Assembly: GCA_024644235.1 (NCBI GenBank)
Contig: JAHELJ010000020.1
Location: 1 to 64,000 of the forward strand
Length of the DNA: 64,000 nucleotides
Direction: 5' to 3'
Source: Lewinellaceae bacterium
GTDB lineage: Bacteria; Bacteroidota; Bacteroidia; Chitinophagales; Saprospiraceae
Below are positions 36,248 through 45,064 of the stretch, one piece after another. A program made the position numbers and the translations under genes. Position 1 is the stretch's first letter. The number at the start of each line of letters is the position of its first letter. The notes below the pieces were generated by a model. That model worked only from the letters and a program-made list of their open reading frames with translations. It did no database searches and was not told the DNA's origin.

Positions 36248-36814
36248 ATGAATCGTCGTAAAGCACTGAAAAAAACCTCCTTGTTGATTGGATCTGCCCT
36301 TTCCACCTCAGCTCTGGTGGGATTCTGGAAAGGCTGTAAATCGCCGGCAGCGGAGTCAAGCTCAATGCTTTCGGAGGAGGAGATGAAACTAATTGCAGAA
36401 TTAGCGGAGGCAATTCTTCCCCGAACTGATACGGCAGGAGCCATTGATGCCGGTGTACCAGAATTCATTGAACTGATTTTGATGGATGTGTCCACTCAAG
36501 AGGAAGTCGACAAATTCAAAGCCGGTCTCCAGGTATTTGATGATAACTGCGGAGCCATGACCGGACAGTCTTTTTCTGCTTGCAGTGGAGCGGAAAGGGA
36601 ATCTTTCTTGTCAGCTATTGAAGAAGGAAAGTCGACGATCGAAGAGATCAGCATTACCTTTTACCAAACCATCAAACATTTCACCCTCCTCGCCTACTTC
36701 TCCTCCGAAGCCGGCATGACCCAGGCCCTAAACTATCAGCCTCTCCCGGGGGGGTATGATCCCTGTGCCAGGATGGATCCTGGAGAGCGAATCATGGTGA
36801 GCGCCAGAATATGA
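36248..36814 (+). CDS. Gluconate 2-dehydrogenase subunit 3-like protein
   Basis: 188 residues. The Tat-like leader MNRRKALKKTSLLIGSALST is followed by the family block LSEEEMKLIAELAEAILPRT, DAGVPEFIELIL and HFTLLAYFSSEAGMTQALNY. In known complexes this small subunit escorts the GMC flavoprotein through the Tat system and stabilises it. The GMC gene begins 12 bases downstream and has no leader of its own, which fits a hitch-hiker export arrangement. Confidence 0.88.
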   Translation: MNRRKALKKTSLLIGSALSTSALVGFWKGCKSPAAESSSMLSEEEMKLIAELAEAILPRTDTAGAIDAGVPEFIELILMDVSTQEEVDKFKAGLQVFDDNCGAMTGQSFSACSGAERESFLSAIEEGKSTIEEISITFYQTIKHFTLLAYFSSEAGMTQALNYQPLPGGYDPCARMDPGERIMVSARI

Positions 36815-36826
36815 AAATTCAACCAG

Positions 36827-38509
36827 GTGGCTAAAGCAAATACATACGATGCGATAGTAATTGGCTCCGGGATGACGGGTGGTTGGGCGGCTAAGGAACT
36901 ATGTGAAAAAGGATTGAAAACCCTAGTCCTGGAGAGAGGACGTGATGTGAAACATGGCGATTACCCCACGGCAAACATGGCACCCTGGGAATTTAAGCAC
37001 CGAATGCTGAAGACCAGGGAAGTGAAAGAAAACTACCCTATCCAAAGCACCAATTACGCTTTCAGTGAGGCTACCAAACATTTCTATGTAAATGACAAAG
37101 AGAACCTTTACACCCATCCTGAGGGCAAGCCCTTCCGTTGGATCCGCGGATACCAGGTAGGCGGTAGATCGTTGATCTGGGGACGACAGTGCTACCGCTG
37201 GAGTGCGCTGGATTTTGAAGCCAATGCCAGGGAGGGGATTGGGGTGGACTGGCCCATCCGTTATAGGGATATCGAGCCCTGGTATGCCTACGTGGAAAAG
37301 TTTATCGGCATCTCCGGTCAAGCAGAAAGCCTTCCGCAATTGCCGGATAGTGTTTTCCTGCCGCCCATGCAAATGAATTGTGTAGAAAGAGAACTGAAAA
37401 AAGGCCTGGAGGAGAACTGGCCGGACCGCCGACTCACGATGAGCCGGGTCACCAATCTCACGCAAGCACACAATGGCCGGGGAGCTTGCCAGTACCGGAA
37501 TCTATGTGAACGCGGTTGCCCTTATGGTGCCTACTTCTGCAGCAACAGCTCCACCTTGCCGGCAGCCGAGAAAACGGGCAACCTGACACTTCGGCCGCAC
37601 TCGATCGTCCACTCGATAATCTACGACGAACAAAAAGACCGGGTGACTGGCGTGAGAGTCCTAGATGCGGAGTCAGGTGATATGATTGAATTTCAGTCCC
37701 GGATCATATTTTGTTGCGCTTCGACACTCGGCACGACCTGGTTGCTGTTGCATTCAGCCACCCCCAGGTTCTCCGAGGGACTGGCCAACTCCAGCGAGGT
37801 GCTCGGACATTATCTGATGGATCATCATAAATTGGTAGGTGCCCAGGGAGGCTATCCCGGTTTCGAGGACCAGGTTGACCGTGGTCACAGGCCATGTGGG
37901 ATACACATCCCCCGGTTCAGAAACCTCAGAGAGCAACATCCTGATTTTCTGCGCGGTTATGGTATCTGGGGAGGAGCCTATCGGGCTGGCACCAATCGGC
38001 CTACGAATACACCCGGTTTTGGGGCTGCATTTAAAGAAGAGATCACGAAGCCTGGTCCCTGGGGAGTCATGCTGTACGCCTACGGAGAATGTCTTCCTCA
38101 CCATGACAACAAGGCCGAACTAAATGATGCGGTAAAAGACAAATGGGGCCTTCCCACTTTGACTATCTCGGCAGAATTCCGTGAGAACGAGTTGACCATG
38201 CGCAAGGATATGCAGGAGCAATGTGTGGAGATCCTGGAAGCCACCGGGAGCACCTCTGTCCAGCCCTGGGAGGATGTCAACATACCTGGTTTCTCTGTAC
38301 ATGAAATGGGCACCGCCCGCATGGGCAAGGATCCCAAAACCTCTGTGCTCAATGGTTTCAACCAATGCCATGATATTCCCAATCTCTTCATCACCGACGG
38401 CTCTTGCATGGCTTCATCGGCCTATCAAAATCCGTCATTGACTTATATGGCGCTTACGGCAAGAGCATGTAATTATGCGGTAGAGCAGCTGAATCGAATG
38501 GAACTTTAG
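36827..38509 (+). CDS. GMC oxidoreductase, gluconate/glucose dehydrogenase large-subunit type, probable Fe-S site
   Basis: FAD-dependent alcohol/sugar dehydrogenase of 560 residues, exported with its small subunit. The FAD-binding site is AIVIGSGMTGGWAAKEL near the start. GYQVGGRSLIWGRQCYRW is the second FAD contact, and the C-terminal catalytic region has HEMGTARMG and QNPSLTYMALTARA. Cysteines 221, 227 and 231 (CQYRNLCERGC) have the Cx5Cx3C spacing reported for the 3Fe-4S cluster of bacterial FAD-glucose dehydrogenase. It starts with GTG at 36827; the nearby ATG at 36811 is out of frame. No cytochrome subunit follows, so the electron acceptor is not encoded alongside. Confidence 0.9.
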   Translation: MAKANTYDAIVIGSGMTGGWAAKELCEKGLKTLVLERGRDVKHGDYPTANMAPWEFKHRMLKTREVKENYPIQSTNYAFSEATKHFYVNDKENLYTHPEGKPFRWIRGYQVGGRSLIWGRQCYRWSALDFEANAREGIGVDWPIRYRDIEPWYAYVEKFIGISGQAESLPQLPDSVFLPPMQMNCVERELKKGLEENWPDRRLTMSRVTNLTQAHNGRGACQYRNLCERGCPYGAYFCSNSSTLPAAEKTGNLTLRPHSIVHSIIYDEQKDRVTGVRVLDAESGDMIEFQSRIIFCCASTLGTTWLLLHSATPRFSEGLANSSEVLGHYLMDHHKLVGAQGGYPGFEDQVDRGHRPCGIHIPRFRNLREQHPDFLRGYGIWGGAYRAGTNRPTNTPGFGAAFKEEITKPGPWGVMLYAYGECLPHHDNKAELNDAVKDKWGLPTLTISAEFRENELTMRKDMQEQCVEILEATGSTSVQPWEDVNIPGFSVHEMGTARMGKDPKTSVLNGFNQCHDIPNLFITDGSCMASSAYQNPSLTYMALTARACNYAVEQLNRMEL

Positions 38510-38556
38510 AATTTCTTTCACTCACCAAATCTTTTGGTCAGGATTGCCTTTTCAGG

Positions 38557-38579
38557 TTCTCTTCTTTAACTTAAGAGAA
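38557..38579. other. Inverted repeat between GMC and AraC genes
   Basis: TTCTCTT and AAGAGAA form a 7-bp stem around a 9-base loop, 48 bases after the GMC stop and 18 bases before the AraC-type start. It could be a weak terminator or a leader hairpin; no T-tract follows. Confidence 0.35.
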
Positions 38580-38596
38580 GGAGAAAACCATTTGCT

Positions 38597-39448
38597 ATGC
38601 CACACCCTCATGAAATCGATCTGAATGTTCTGCTTGATGGATTTACAAAAGGCTACAATGCTAATACTAGATCAAATCATCGCAAACTGAATTTTAATGC
38701 TGCACCACATTTGGTTCTACCGTCAATCCGATCAAGTCAACTAATAGCTGATCTCACCTGTCTACTGAGCTCCAAGAAACTTTCACCGGACGGTGATTCT
38801 GACAGAATCGAAATATCCATCCAACAACAAGATGAGTGCACATTTCTGGCAAACTGGCAAGAAGAAGCCCTCTGGCATGGAGAAACGAATGAAGTGCCTT
38901 CTGCAGAATCGCCAGCATATATTTTGATTTCTCGTGACACTCAAATCACGATTGTCGTACCGAGGAGAAAAACTAAATCTCACACAAATTTTGCTCCGGA
39001 CAAAAATAATAATCACCGTGCCCTCATTATTCCCTTCTACTCGGTGGTCAAGTCAAGGCTAAGATCACATTTTAAGAACAGAAAAAATCTGGAGAGGGCG
39101 GCTCAAAGAAAAAATGCCAAGCAAGGTGCTTTTCTCAAGCAGGTCAATTCAATCATTGATATAAATATGGATAGGGAGGGATTCGGTGCGGTCGATCTGG
39201 CGAAAGCTATGGCCATGAGTTCTTCTCAGCTATTTCGAAGAATAAAAACTCTGACGCACATGTCTCCCGGTCGATATATTCAGTTCGTCCGGTTGGAAAA
39301 AGCTAAAGAACTATTGGAGCAGGGCAAATACAATGTAAGTGAAGTGGCCTTTTCTGTTGGATTTGTCAGTTGCAGTCATTTCACGCGGGCATTCCAGAAG
39401 CAATTTGGATTTAATCCCTCGTCGATCAGGCAATCCATTGCGAAATGA
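38597..39448 (+). CDS. AraC-family transcriptional regulator
   Basis: 283 residues. The C-terminal 95 residues form a double helix-turn-helix AraC domain: GFGAVDLAKAMAMSSSQLFR, MSPGRYIQFVRLEKAKELLE, YNVSEVAFSVGFVSCSHFTR and FGFNPSSIRQS. The domain resembles the output part of Bacteroidota hybrid two-component sensors. The N-terminal 180 residues contain no recognised cupin, receiver or sensor domain and a basic linker (about 150-175). It may regulate the adjacent dehydrogenase pair or the SnoaL-like gene. Confidence 0.88.
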   Translation: MPHPHEIDLNVLLDGFTKGYNANTRSNHRKLNFNAAPHLVLPSIRSSQLIADLTCLLSSKKLSPDGDSDRIEISIQQQDECTFLANWQEEALWHGETNEVPSAESPAYILISRDTQITIVVPRRKTKSHTNFAPDKNNNHRALIIPFYSVVKSRLRSHFKNRKNLERAAQRKNAKQGAFLKQVNSIIDINMDREGFGAVDLAKAMAMSSSQLFRRIKTLTHMSPGRYIQFVRLEKAKELLEQGKYNVSEVAFSVGFVSCSHFTRAFQKQFGFNPSSIRQSIAK

Positions 39449-39503
39449 AACAGTGAGTCAAATTTTTGGAATATCCAGGCAAATTATGGTTGGTATCAAC
39501 TCC

Positions 39504-39511
39504 TAATTTTG
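39504..39511 (+). promoter_or_regulatory. Candidate -7 box TAATTTTG for the SnoaL-like gene
   Basis: Fits TAnnTTTG, 20 bases before the ATG at 39532. No TTG at the preferred distance upstream, so support is partial. Confidence 0.3.
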
Positions 39512-39531
39512 GATAATAAATAATTATTGTC

Positions 39532-39912
39532 ATGAATAAATTATCCGAAAACAAAGATCTGATCCTGCGATATGGTGAAGCGCTCAGTAAGGAGAAAACG
39601 CTTGAAACATGCCACAAATTTACCACCGACCAGAAATTGATTGAGCACATACAATTCTTTGAATCCGTTTTTCCCAATTACCAAGTATTTCCAGACGAAA
39701 TGATTGCAGAAGGGAACAAAGTAGTGATGCGTGCCCGGCTCACCGGACGGCATGAGGGTGAATTTCAAGGCATACCTCCTACCCATAGGGAAATCGAATT
39801 CCCCTTTGTCATCATGTATCAAATAGAAGGAGGAAAGATCGTCGACCATTGGCTGATCGCTGACCAAATGACGCTGATGGAACAACTAGGTGCTGTCGAA
39901 GCTAAGGCATAA
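39532..39912 (+). CDS. SnoaL-like (ester cyclase/NTF2-fold) protein
   Basis: 126 residues, typical NTF2-fold size. Family features are the N-terminal helix NKDLILRYGEALS, FFESVFPNYQVFPDEMIAEG, VVMRARLTGRHEGEFQGIPPT and the ending GGKIVDHWLIADQMTLMEQLG. SnoaL proteins are polyketide cyclases, but most environmental members have unknown substrates. It follows the AraC gene by 83 bases, with its own possible promoter. Confidence 0.85.
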   Translation: MNKLSENKDLILRYGEALSKEKTLETCHKFTTDQKLIEHIQFFESVFPNYQVFPDEMIAEGNKVVMRARLTGRHEGEFQGIPPTHREIEFPFVIMYQIEGGKIVDHWLIADQMTLMEQLGAVEAKA

Positions 39913-39959
39913 TCTAAACTTATTGTTCCACTGTGTAGACTAAGGTGATGTACCTACCA

Positions 39960-40045
39960 ATTCTTGGCGCCTTGACCCTTTGTCCCCGACGCCGGTAGGC
40001 AAGCTTGACCTTTGACACCATTTCGCCCCTTTAACCCCTTTTGCC
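39960..40045. repeat. Low-complexity word-repeat spacer
   Basis: Contains cttgaccctttg, cttgacctttgacacc and cgcccctttaacccctttt words, reverse-complement in style to the AAGG words at 1-240. It lies just downstream of the membrane-protein gene on the minus strand. No gene. Confidence 0.5.
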
Positions 40046-40047
40046 AC

Positions 40048-40605
40048 TTACGGCCACAACCAACCAAAGGTACCCGCTGTCAGCAACGCATAGATCAAGC
40101 CATCAAAAACAGATTTCGATGTTGCACTCCAGTTCTTGCCAAACCAGATGGAGTTTTGCAAGAGAGCCAGAGCATACCCCAGAAAAGCAGTGGTTCCAGC
40201 GAAGCGGAATACTTCCAGATAATGGGCACCAGGTTCCAAGGCACGACCCGAAATATAGGCAGCAAAGATGCCCACCACCAGGCAGTAAATGAACCATTGG
40301 ATCAACTGACCGGTCATTGATGGAACTCCACTCGGCCAAACGGTGATAATAGCGACTGGTCCCTGCTTCCTCTTCTCGAGAAATTCCTCACTCCTCATAT
40401 CCTTCGCATCCTTCGGACAGGGCATGACGTAGTCACCCGGTGGGATGTTAAAACCTCGTAAGGACGCCATAACTTCCTCCTCTTTCGGAAGCGCTTTATA
40501 ATCGGAGCGATGGTAATTGAGAAACATGTGAATGACCGAACTTATGATAAACACAAAGACGGCAGACAGCAGAATGGGGAGCCAGAGCGATAGTATTGAA
40601 ACCAT
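40048..40605 (-). CDS. Membrane protein of unknown function
   Basis: 185 residues. An N-terminal helix ([21 protein letters not shown]) is followed by a soluble segment (about 30-95; [32 protein letters not shown]) and about three further helices ([57 protein letters not shown]). I recognise it as a recurring conserved hypothetical but can assign no function. It is divergent from the rpsU leader. Confidence 0.78.
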   Translation of the reverse strand: MVSILSLWLPILLSAVFVFIISSVIHMFLNYHRSDYKALPKEEEVMASLRGFNIPPGDYVMPCPKDAKDMRSEEFLEKRKQGPVAIITVWPSGVPSMTGQLIQWFIYCLVVGIFAAYISGRALEPGAHYLEVFRFAGTTAFLGYALALLQNSIWFGKNWSATSKSVFDGLIYALLTAGTFGWLWP

Positions 40606-40736
40606 AATTCAGATTGTTTTTGGAAAGATAAGCAGTGATCCACATAGCAGCAAGAGAAATCGAGCGTTCAACTGCTGATGTCATGGCGGCATGTCGATAC
40701 ATTTGAACTTATCTCTCTTCCTAAGCGTTAAAATTG

Positions 40737-40744
40737 TAGCTTTG
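40737..40744 (+). promoter_or_regulatory. Candidate -7 box TAGCTTTG for rpsU
   Basis: Matches TAnnTTTG and lies about 145 bases before the rpsU start, giving a leader long enough to include the hairpins at 40805-40849. The -33 TTG is not at the best spacing. Confidence 0.35.
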
Positions 40745-40804
40745 GGCGGCTTCGAAGAGGTGGGGTCAAACAATCTTCGTTGGTTTGTATAAAGTCTAAT
40801 TCCC

Positions 40805-40849
40805 ACCAATCAGTACATTTTAACAAATTGATTGGTCCTGGAAACAGGA
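40805..40849 (+). promoter_or_regulatory. Structured 5' leader of rpsU, two adjacent hairpins
   Basis: Stem 1 is an 8-bp perfect pair, ACCAATCA (40805-40812) with TGATTGGT (40829-40836). Stem 2 follows directly: TCCTG-GAAA-CAGGA (40836-40849), 5 bp closed by a GNRA-type GAAA tetraloop, the two stems competing for one base. The element ends 39 bases before the rpsU ATG. Placement and form suggest regulatory RNA, perhaps for autogenous control, but this is inference. Confidence 0.5.
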
Positions 40850-40888
40850 TGAAGCAGCTTTCATTTTTGAAAAAAATAATGATAATAT

Positions 40889-41092
40889 ATGACGTTAATT
40901 ATTAATGTGAAAGAGGACGAATCGATCGATCGCGCCATCAAGAGGTATCGTAGAAAATACAGAGATACCAAGGTGCGTGAGGAAATTATGAAGCGCAAAT
41001 ACTACACCAAGCCCTCGATAAAAAGACGAAAGGAAATTCTTAAAGCTGAGTACAAACTCAAAAAGGAACTAGAGGCCAATTCGAATCATTGA
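40889..41092 (+). CDS. rpsU: Small ribosomal subunit protein bS21
   Basis: 67 residues, basic. The start MTLIINVKEDESIDRAIKRY fits the conserved bS21 N-terminus; YRRKYRDTKVREEIMKRKYY and KPSIKRRKEILKA follow. bS21 sits near the 3' end of 16S rRNA on the 30S platform; in Bacteroidia it helps hide the anti-Shine-Dalgarno sequence. The 20 bases before the ATG are nearly all A/T, with no Shine-Dalgarno. An AGGA lies about 40 bases upstream in the leader hairpin. It is followed by a sucrose-phosphate synthase gene. Confidence 0.95.
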   Translation: MTLIINVKEDESIDRAIKRYRRKYRDTKVREEIMKRKYYTKPSIKRRKEILKAEYKLKKELEANSNH

Positions 41093-41106
41093 CACAGTCT
41101 TTCCCC

Positions 41107-41136
41107 TTGACTTGCCCTAGGATCTGTCAAAGTCAA
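41107..41136. other. Inverted repeat between rpsU and the SPS gene
   Basis: TTGACTT (41107-41113) pairs with AAGTCAA (41130-41136). It lies 15 bases after the rpsU stop and might be a weak terminator; no T-run follows on the plus strand. Confidence 0.3.
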
Positions 41137-41189
41137 ACCAATTCCTCGTCAATGGGAATAATTCTTACGGCAATTTTGTAATCAACACC

Positions 41190-43340
41190 TTGAAAAAATT
41201 TCGAATTCTAATCATCAATCTGCATGGCCTGTTAAAGGGCAGTGGATTGGAAATCGGCAGGGATGCTGATAATGGAGGGCAGACCCGCTATGTGTTTGAA
41301 CTGGCGGAGTATCTCTCAAGAGATCGTCACATTGCGCATGTGCATCTGATGACTCGACTAATTGACGACCCCCAGCTTTCAGATGAATACTCGCTACCCA
41401 TTGAAATCGTCAACGACAAGCTTGATATCAGAAGGATTGCCTTTGCAGGCAAAAAATATCGACTGAAAGAAGATCTATGGGATCATCTTGATCAATTTGT
41501 AGCGAATGCACACAAACACCTGAAAAAATATAACATCCTGCCCGATTTCATACATAGTCATTATGCGGATGCAGGGTACGCCAGTTGTGAACTTGCTTCT
41601 TTACTTAAGGTTCCCTTTGCACACACCGGTCATTCTTTGGGAATAGCCAAGAAAGAGAAATTAGAAGCAATGGGCTTATCAAAAGATGAAGGCGAAAAAA
41701 AATTTAAATTTTCAAAGCGGATCGCTGCGGAAGATGAAACCTTGAAAAGGGCAAAATTTATTGTCACTTCCACCAGCCAGGAGTTGGAGACCTACGAAAA
41801 ATATTCTAACTATTCTGCAGCGACCTTCAAGATACTGGCTCCGGGAACAGATACCGAAAAATTTATTCCCTATTATCAGACTTATCCCGACCAGGATGTA
41901 CCTGAGGAAGAACTGCAGAGAAAATACTGGGTAGCCGATTACATTGAAAAATTTCTTGCTAATCCCAATAAGCCGGGAATTTTATCTCTGTCAAGACCCG
42001 ACCGTAGAAAAAATCTTCACACTCTCATAGAGGCCTATGGCAAAGACAAAGAACTACAGTCTTTAGCAAATCTGATCATTTTTGCCGGTATCAGAAAAGA
42101 CATTGAAAAAATGCCTGAGAGTGAGCGAGAGGTTTTGATTGAGATACTGTTATTGATGGATAAATACAATTTATATGGAAAGCTAGCCATTCCAAAAAAA
42201 CATGATGTAGAAAATGAGGTGGCAACCATCTATAGATATTGTGCTGAAAAAAGAGGGGTTTTTGTAAATCTGACTTTACACGAAAATTTCGGTCTTACTC
42301 TGATAGAAGCTGGAAGTACCGGACTACCTGTAGTGGCAACAAAAAATGGTGGTCCCTCTGAAATTATTCCAAAATGCAAGAATGGAGTTTTGGTTGATCC
42401 ATTAAATTATTCTGAAATCAATCAGGCGATTAAACGCATATTGACTGATGAAGAAAAATGGAAAGATTATTCGAATCAAGGCATTATCAATGTTCAAAAA
42501 CACTACAGCTGGGGCAACCATGTGAAAACATATGTAAAGTGGGTGCGGGAAGCAGTGGAATCTCATGAAAAGACGGTTGAAGATTCCCGGGTAAAACTGA
42601 AGGGAATAGGTAAATTATTTGCTTCCGATATCGATGGCACTCTAATCAGTGAGGAGCACGATCATGCTGGTCTGGAAGAGCTGATCACCCTGATAAATAG
42701 TCGTCCGGCTGATCTTGCGATTGCCCTGGCTTCTGGCAGATCCATCAATCTGGTCCTTAAAGTAATTGAGGAATTCCAACTTCCCCTGCCCGACTTTCTT
42801 GTCTGCGCGGTTGGATCGCAAATCTATTACCGGCATAACCATGACTTCAGATTGGATAGAGGATGGAGTAGTTACCTCGATAAGGACTGGAATCGACAGG
42901 AAATCCTGAGGAGACTGAGAAGCCTGGACTGGCTGGATCTGCAAGAGGATGAGGCGCAAAACCCCCACAAAGTGTCTTATTATATTAAAGACGAGACTTT
43001 TAAATCGGAGCAATTTGATGCTGTGCTTGGTAAGTACCGATCCATGATTTCAGTCATCTACTCTCACAATCTCTTTCTGGATATTCTACCACGTCGGGCT
43101 AGTAAGGGAAAGGCTTTGAAATATATTTGCCGGAAGTGGTCTATTCCATCTCATGATCTATATACCGCAGGAGATTCCGGCAATGATCTGGATATGTTGG
43201 TGGGTTCCGGAAAAGGAATTATCGTGAGTAATCATGCTCCCGAGCTTCGAGACATACCTACTCGCAAGAACTTATTTCGTTCGACGAAACCAGCTGCAGC
43301 AGGCATCCTCGAAGGTCTTCGTCACTATGGAATCTTCTGA
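41190..43340 (+). CDS. Sucrose-phosphate synthase fused to sucrose-phosphate phosphatase-type HAD domain
   Basis: Makes sucrose-6-phosphate from UDP-glucose and fructose-6-phosphate, and may dephosphorylate it to sucrose, a compatible solute. 716 residues. The GT-B glycosyltransferase (about 1-465) has GRDADNGGQTRYVFELAEYL, HSHYADAGYAS, ILSLSRPDRRKNL and the donor-site block LHENFGLTLIEAGSTGLPV. The HAD domain (about 475-716) keeps motif I DIDGTL (Asp480, Asp482), ALASGRS and motif IV GDSGNDLDML, so it looks active. The start is a TTG at 41190, chosen because the family begins here (KFRILIINLHGLL) and no ATG is near. A GH32-like gene follows. Confidence 0.92.
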   Translation: MKKFRILIINLHGLLKGSGLEIGRDADNGGQTRYVFELAEYLSRDRHIAHVHLMTRLIDDPQLSDEYSLPIEIVNDKLDIRRIAFAGKKYRLKEDLWDHLDQFVANAHKHLKKYNILPDFIHSHYADAGYASCELASLLKVPFAHTGHSLGIAKKEKLEAMGLSKDEGEKKFKFSKRIAAEDETLKRAKFIVTSTSQELETYEKYSNYSAATFKILAPGTDTEKFIPYYQTYPDQDVPEEELQRKYWVADYIEKFLANPNKPGILSLSRPDRRKNLHTLIEAYGKDKELQSLANLIIFAGIRKDIEKMPESEREVLIEILLLMDKYNLYGKLAIPKKHDVENEVATIYRYCAEKRGVFVNLTLHENFGLTLIEAGSTGLPVVATKNGGPSEIIPKCKNGVLVDPLNYSEINQAIKRILTDEEKWKDYSNQGIINVQKHYSWGNHVKTYVKWVREAVESHEKTVEDSRVKLKGIGKLFASDIDGTLISEEHDHAGLEELITLINSRPADLAIALASGRSINLVLKVIEEFQLPLPDFLVCAVGSQIYYRHNHDFRLDRGWSSYLDKDWNRQEILRRLRSLDWLDLQEDEAQNPHKVSYYIKDETFKSEQFDAVLGKYRSMISVIYSHNLFLDILPRRASKGKALKYICRKWSIPSHDLYTAGDSGNDLDMLVGSGKGIIVSNHAPELRDIPTRKNLFRSTKPAAAGILEGLRHYGIF

Positions 43341-43444
43341 TTTCCAAATTTGGCAAGATATCTGTGCCATTCTACCCAAAGATCAATGTTTTGCAGGTCC
43401 TGATCGAAATTTTGAAATCTAATAAGATGATAAAATAGCTTGGA

Positions 43445-44914
43445 ATGTATGCCGGTGCTGGGTTTAGTGATTGGGAAATTGGTGACATAGACGTATTTAT
43501 TGAGGGTGATGTCTATCATCTCTTCCATTTGATCATCCCTAATCATGATTACATAGCTCACGCCATTTCCCACGATGGTATTTCCTGGAAGCGCGTGAAA
43601 AATGCACTCTTTGTGGGAGATCCCGGATCGTGGGATGATGATATGCTTTGGACGATGCACACGGTAAAAGTAAACGGTCACTACCACCAATACTACACCG
43701 GTCTGCGACTTCGAGACCGGGGCATTACCCAGAAAATCGGCCTGGCGAGTAGTTCAGATTTGTACACATGGGAAAAACAAAATACAGGTATATTTCCTTT
43801 GAGTTCTCGGGGTCCCTTTTACGAAGATGTGGAAAATATGCCCCGGAAATGGTTGAGTTTTCGCGATCCTTTCTTCTACGAGGAAAATGGGAGATCATTC
43901 TTGTTGGTCTGTGCCCGTGCCGCTCATGGGCCATTCTCGCGAAGAGGATGTATTGCTCTGTTGGAACTTGAAGAATCAGGAATCAAATACCATCCACCGA
44001 TCTTATACCCCCGTATGTATGACGACGTGGAATGTCCTTGTGTCTTTAAACTGGATGGAAATTATTATCTAATCGGATCAATCCGGGAAGACGTAAAGGT
44101 TCGCTATTGGTTTAGCGATCAGCTGATGGGTGAGTATCATTGTTTTCACTCGGATGTTCTATTGCCCCAGGGAAATTATGCAGCCCGGGTAGTAAAAGAC
44201 AATGGGCACTTTCTTATTTACAATTTCTACTACACAGATAATCAAGTGAATTCTAAGCGGGTGCTTCCTCCTCCCAAACAATTGGTCACTGATGACAGAG
44301 GTCGTTTGGCCTTGGTCAGTTTCTACCGATGGGAGAAGATGGTTGAATACGAACTATTGCAAAACAATTTTCCAGAGGCAAGAGTTTTCTTCGGCAATCA
44401 CACGGCAAGTCTTGAAATAGAACGAGATCGATGGAATATGAGATCAAGGAGTGGTTATGAGCTCTTTTATTTTCAGAGTCCCTCCACCAGTTTTATCTGG
44501 GAGGGTACCATTGCACTCGTCGGATTAGGCAAATGCGGACTTCTTTGCGATATGGATGACCAGGGCAACGGCTACTTCATTCCCTTCGATGTGGTAAACG
44601 GTGTGGTAAAAATCCGAACCTGGGGCAGCAATCCGGAAAATTTAAAGCAAGACTTTATTTTTAGCGACCTGCAGTCAAATCTATTTCCAGTTCCTGCTAA
44701 TGGCATTTTTTCATTCCGGCTTATCCGCTGCGGAAATTACATCGAATTATCGATCGATGGCGTGATCAGGCTTTCATTGATGGATTACAAGTTCAGTGCA
44801 GCTGGCCTGGGACTTTACTCCGCCTCATCAGAAATTGTGCTCACCGAAAGTAAATGGAAGTGTCTGCCAGACCCCAAGGAAGAATATGCCAGCCAGGAGG
44901 ACCCTATCATCTAA
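43445..44914 (+). CDS. GH32-like beta-fructosidase/invertase-type protein
   Basis: 489 residues, five-bladed beta-propeller plus C-terminal beta-sandwich, no signal peptide. The clan GH-J landmarks are in order: an N-terminal strand GDIDVFIEGDVYHLFHL at the place of WMNDPNG (candidate nucleophile Asp14 or Asp16), SFRDPFF (RDP motif) and DVECPCVFKLDGNYYLIGS (EC motif with the acid/base glutamate). The sandwich domain begins near residue 330. The altered first motif makes specificity uncertain. Next to a sucrose-phosphate synthase, turnover of sucrose or a fructoside inside the cell is the likeliest role. Confidence 0.82.
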   Translation: MYAGAGFSDWEIGDIDVFIEGDVYHLFHLIIPNHDYIAHAISHDGISWKRVKNALFVGDPGSWDDDMLWTMHTVKVNGHYHQYYTGLRLRDRGITQKIGLASSSDLYTWEKQNTGIFPLSSRGPFYEDVENMPRKWLSFRDPFFYEENGRSFLLVCARAAHGPFSRRGCIALLELEESGIKYHPPILYPRMYDDVECPCVFKLDGNYYLIGSIREDVKVRYWFSDQLMGEYHCFHSDVLLPQGNYAARVVKDNGHFLIYNFYYTDNQVNSKRVLPPPKQLVTDDRGRLALVSFYRWEKMVEYELLQNNFPEARVFFGNHTASLEIERDRWNMRSRSGYELFYFQSPSTSFIWEGTIALVGLGKCGLLCDMDDQGNGYFIPFDVVNGVVKIRTWGSNPENLKQDFIFSDLQSNLFPVPANGIFSFRLIRCGNYIELSIDGVIRLSLMDYKFSAAGLGLYSASSEIVLTESKWKCLPDPKEEYASQEDPII

Positions 44915-45064
44915 AATTCCGTACGACATTCAGTAATATAAAGATGGGTTAGCAGTGTAAGGTTGTACGCAACAGCGAAAACTGGTTCAACTTTTGTCGT
45001 TAAATCTACCAAGGCTAGTACTTCACCTCCAATACATTCCGTTCTGAAAATTGAAAAATGAATT

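Noticed and set aside
36923-37471. 182-codon open frame antisense to the GMC dehydrogenase
   Set aside because: It lies wholly inside a well-conserved gene and shows no features of its own.
41070-41092. ttcgaatca near the end of rpsU as a tRNA T-loop
   Set aside because: It lies within the rpsU coding end, and no acceptor or anticodon arms can be drawn.
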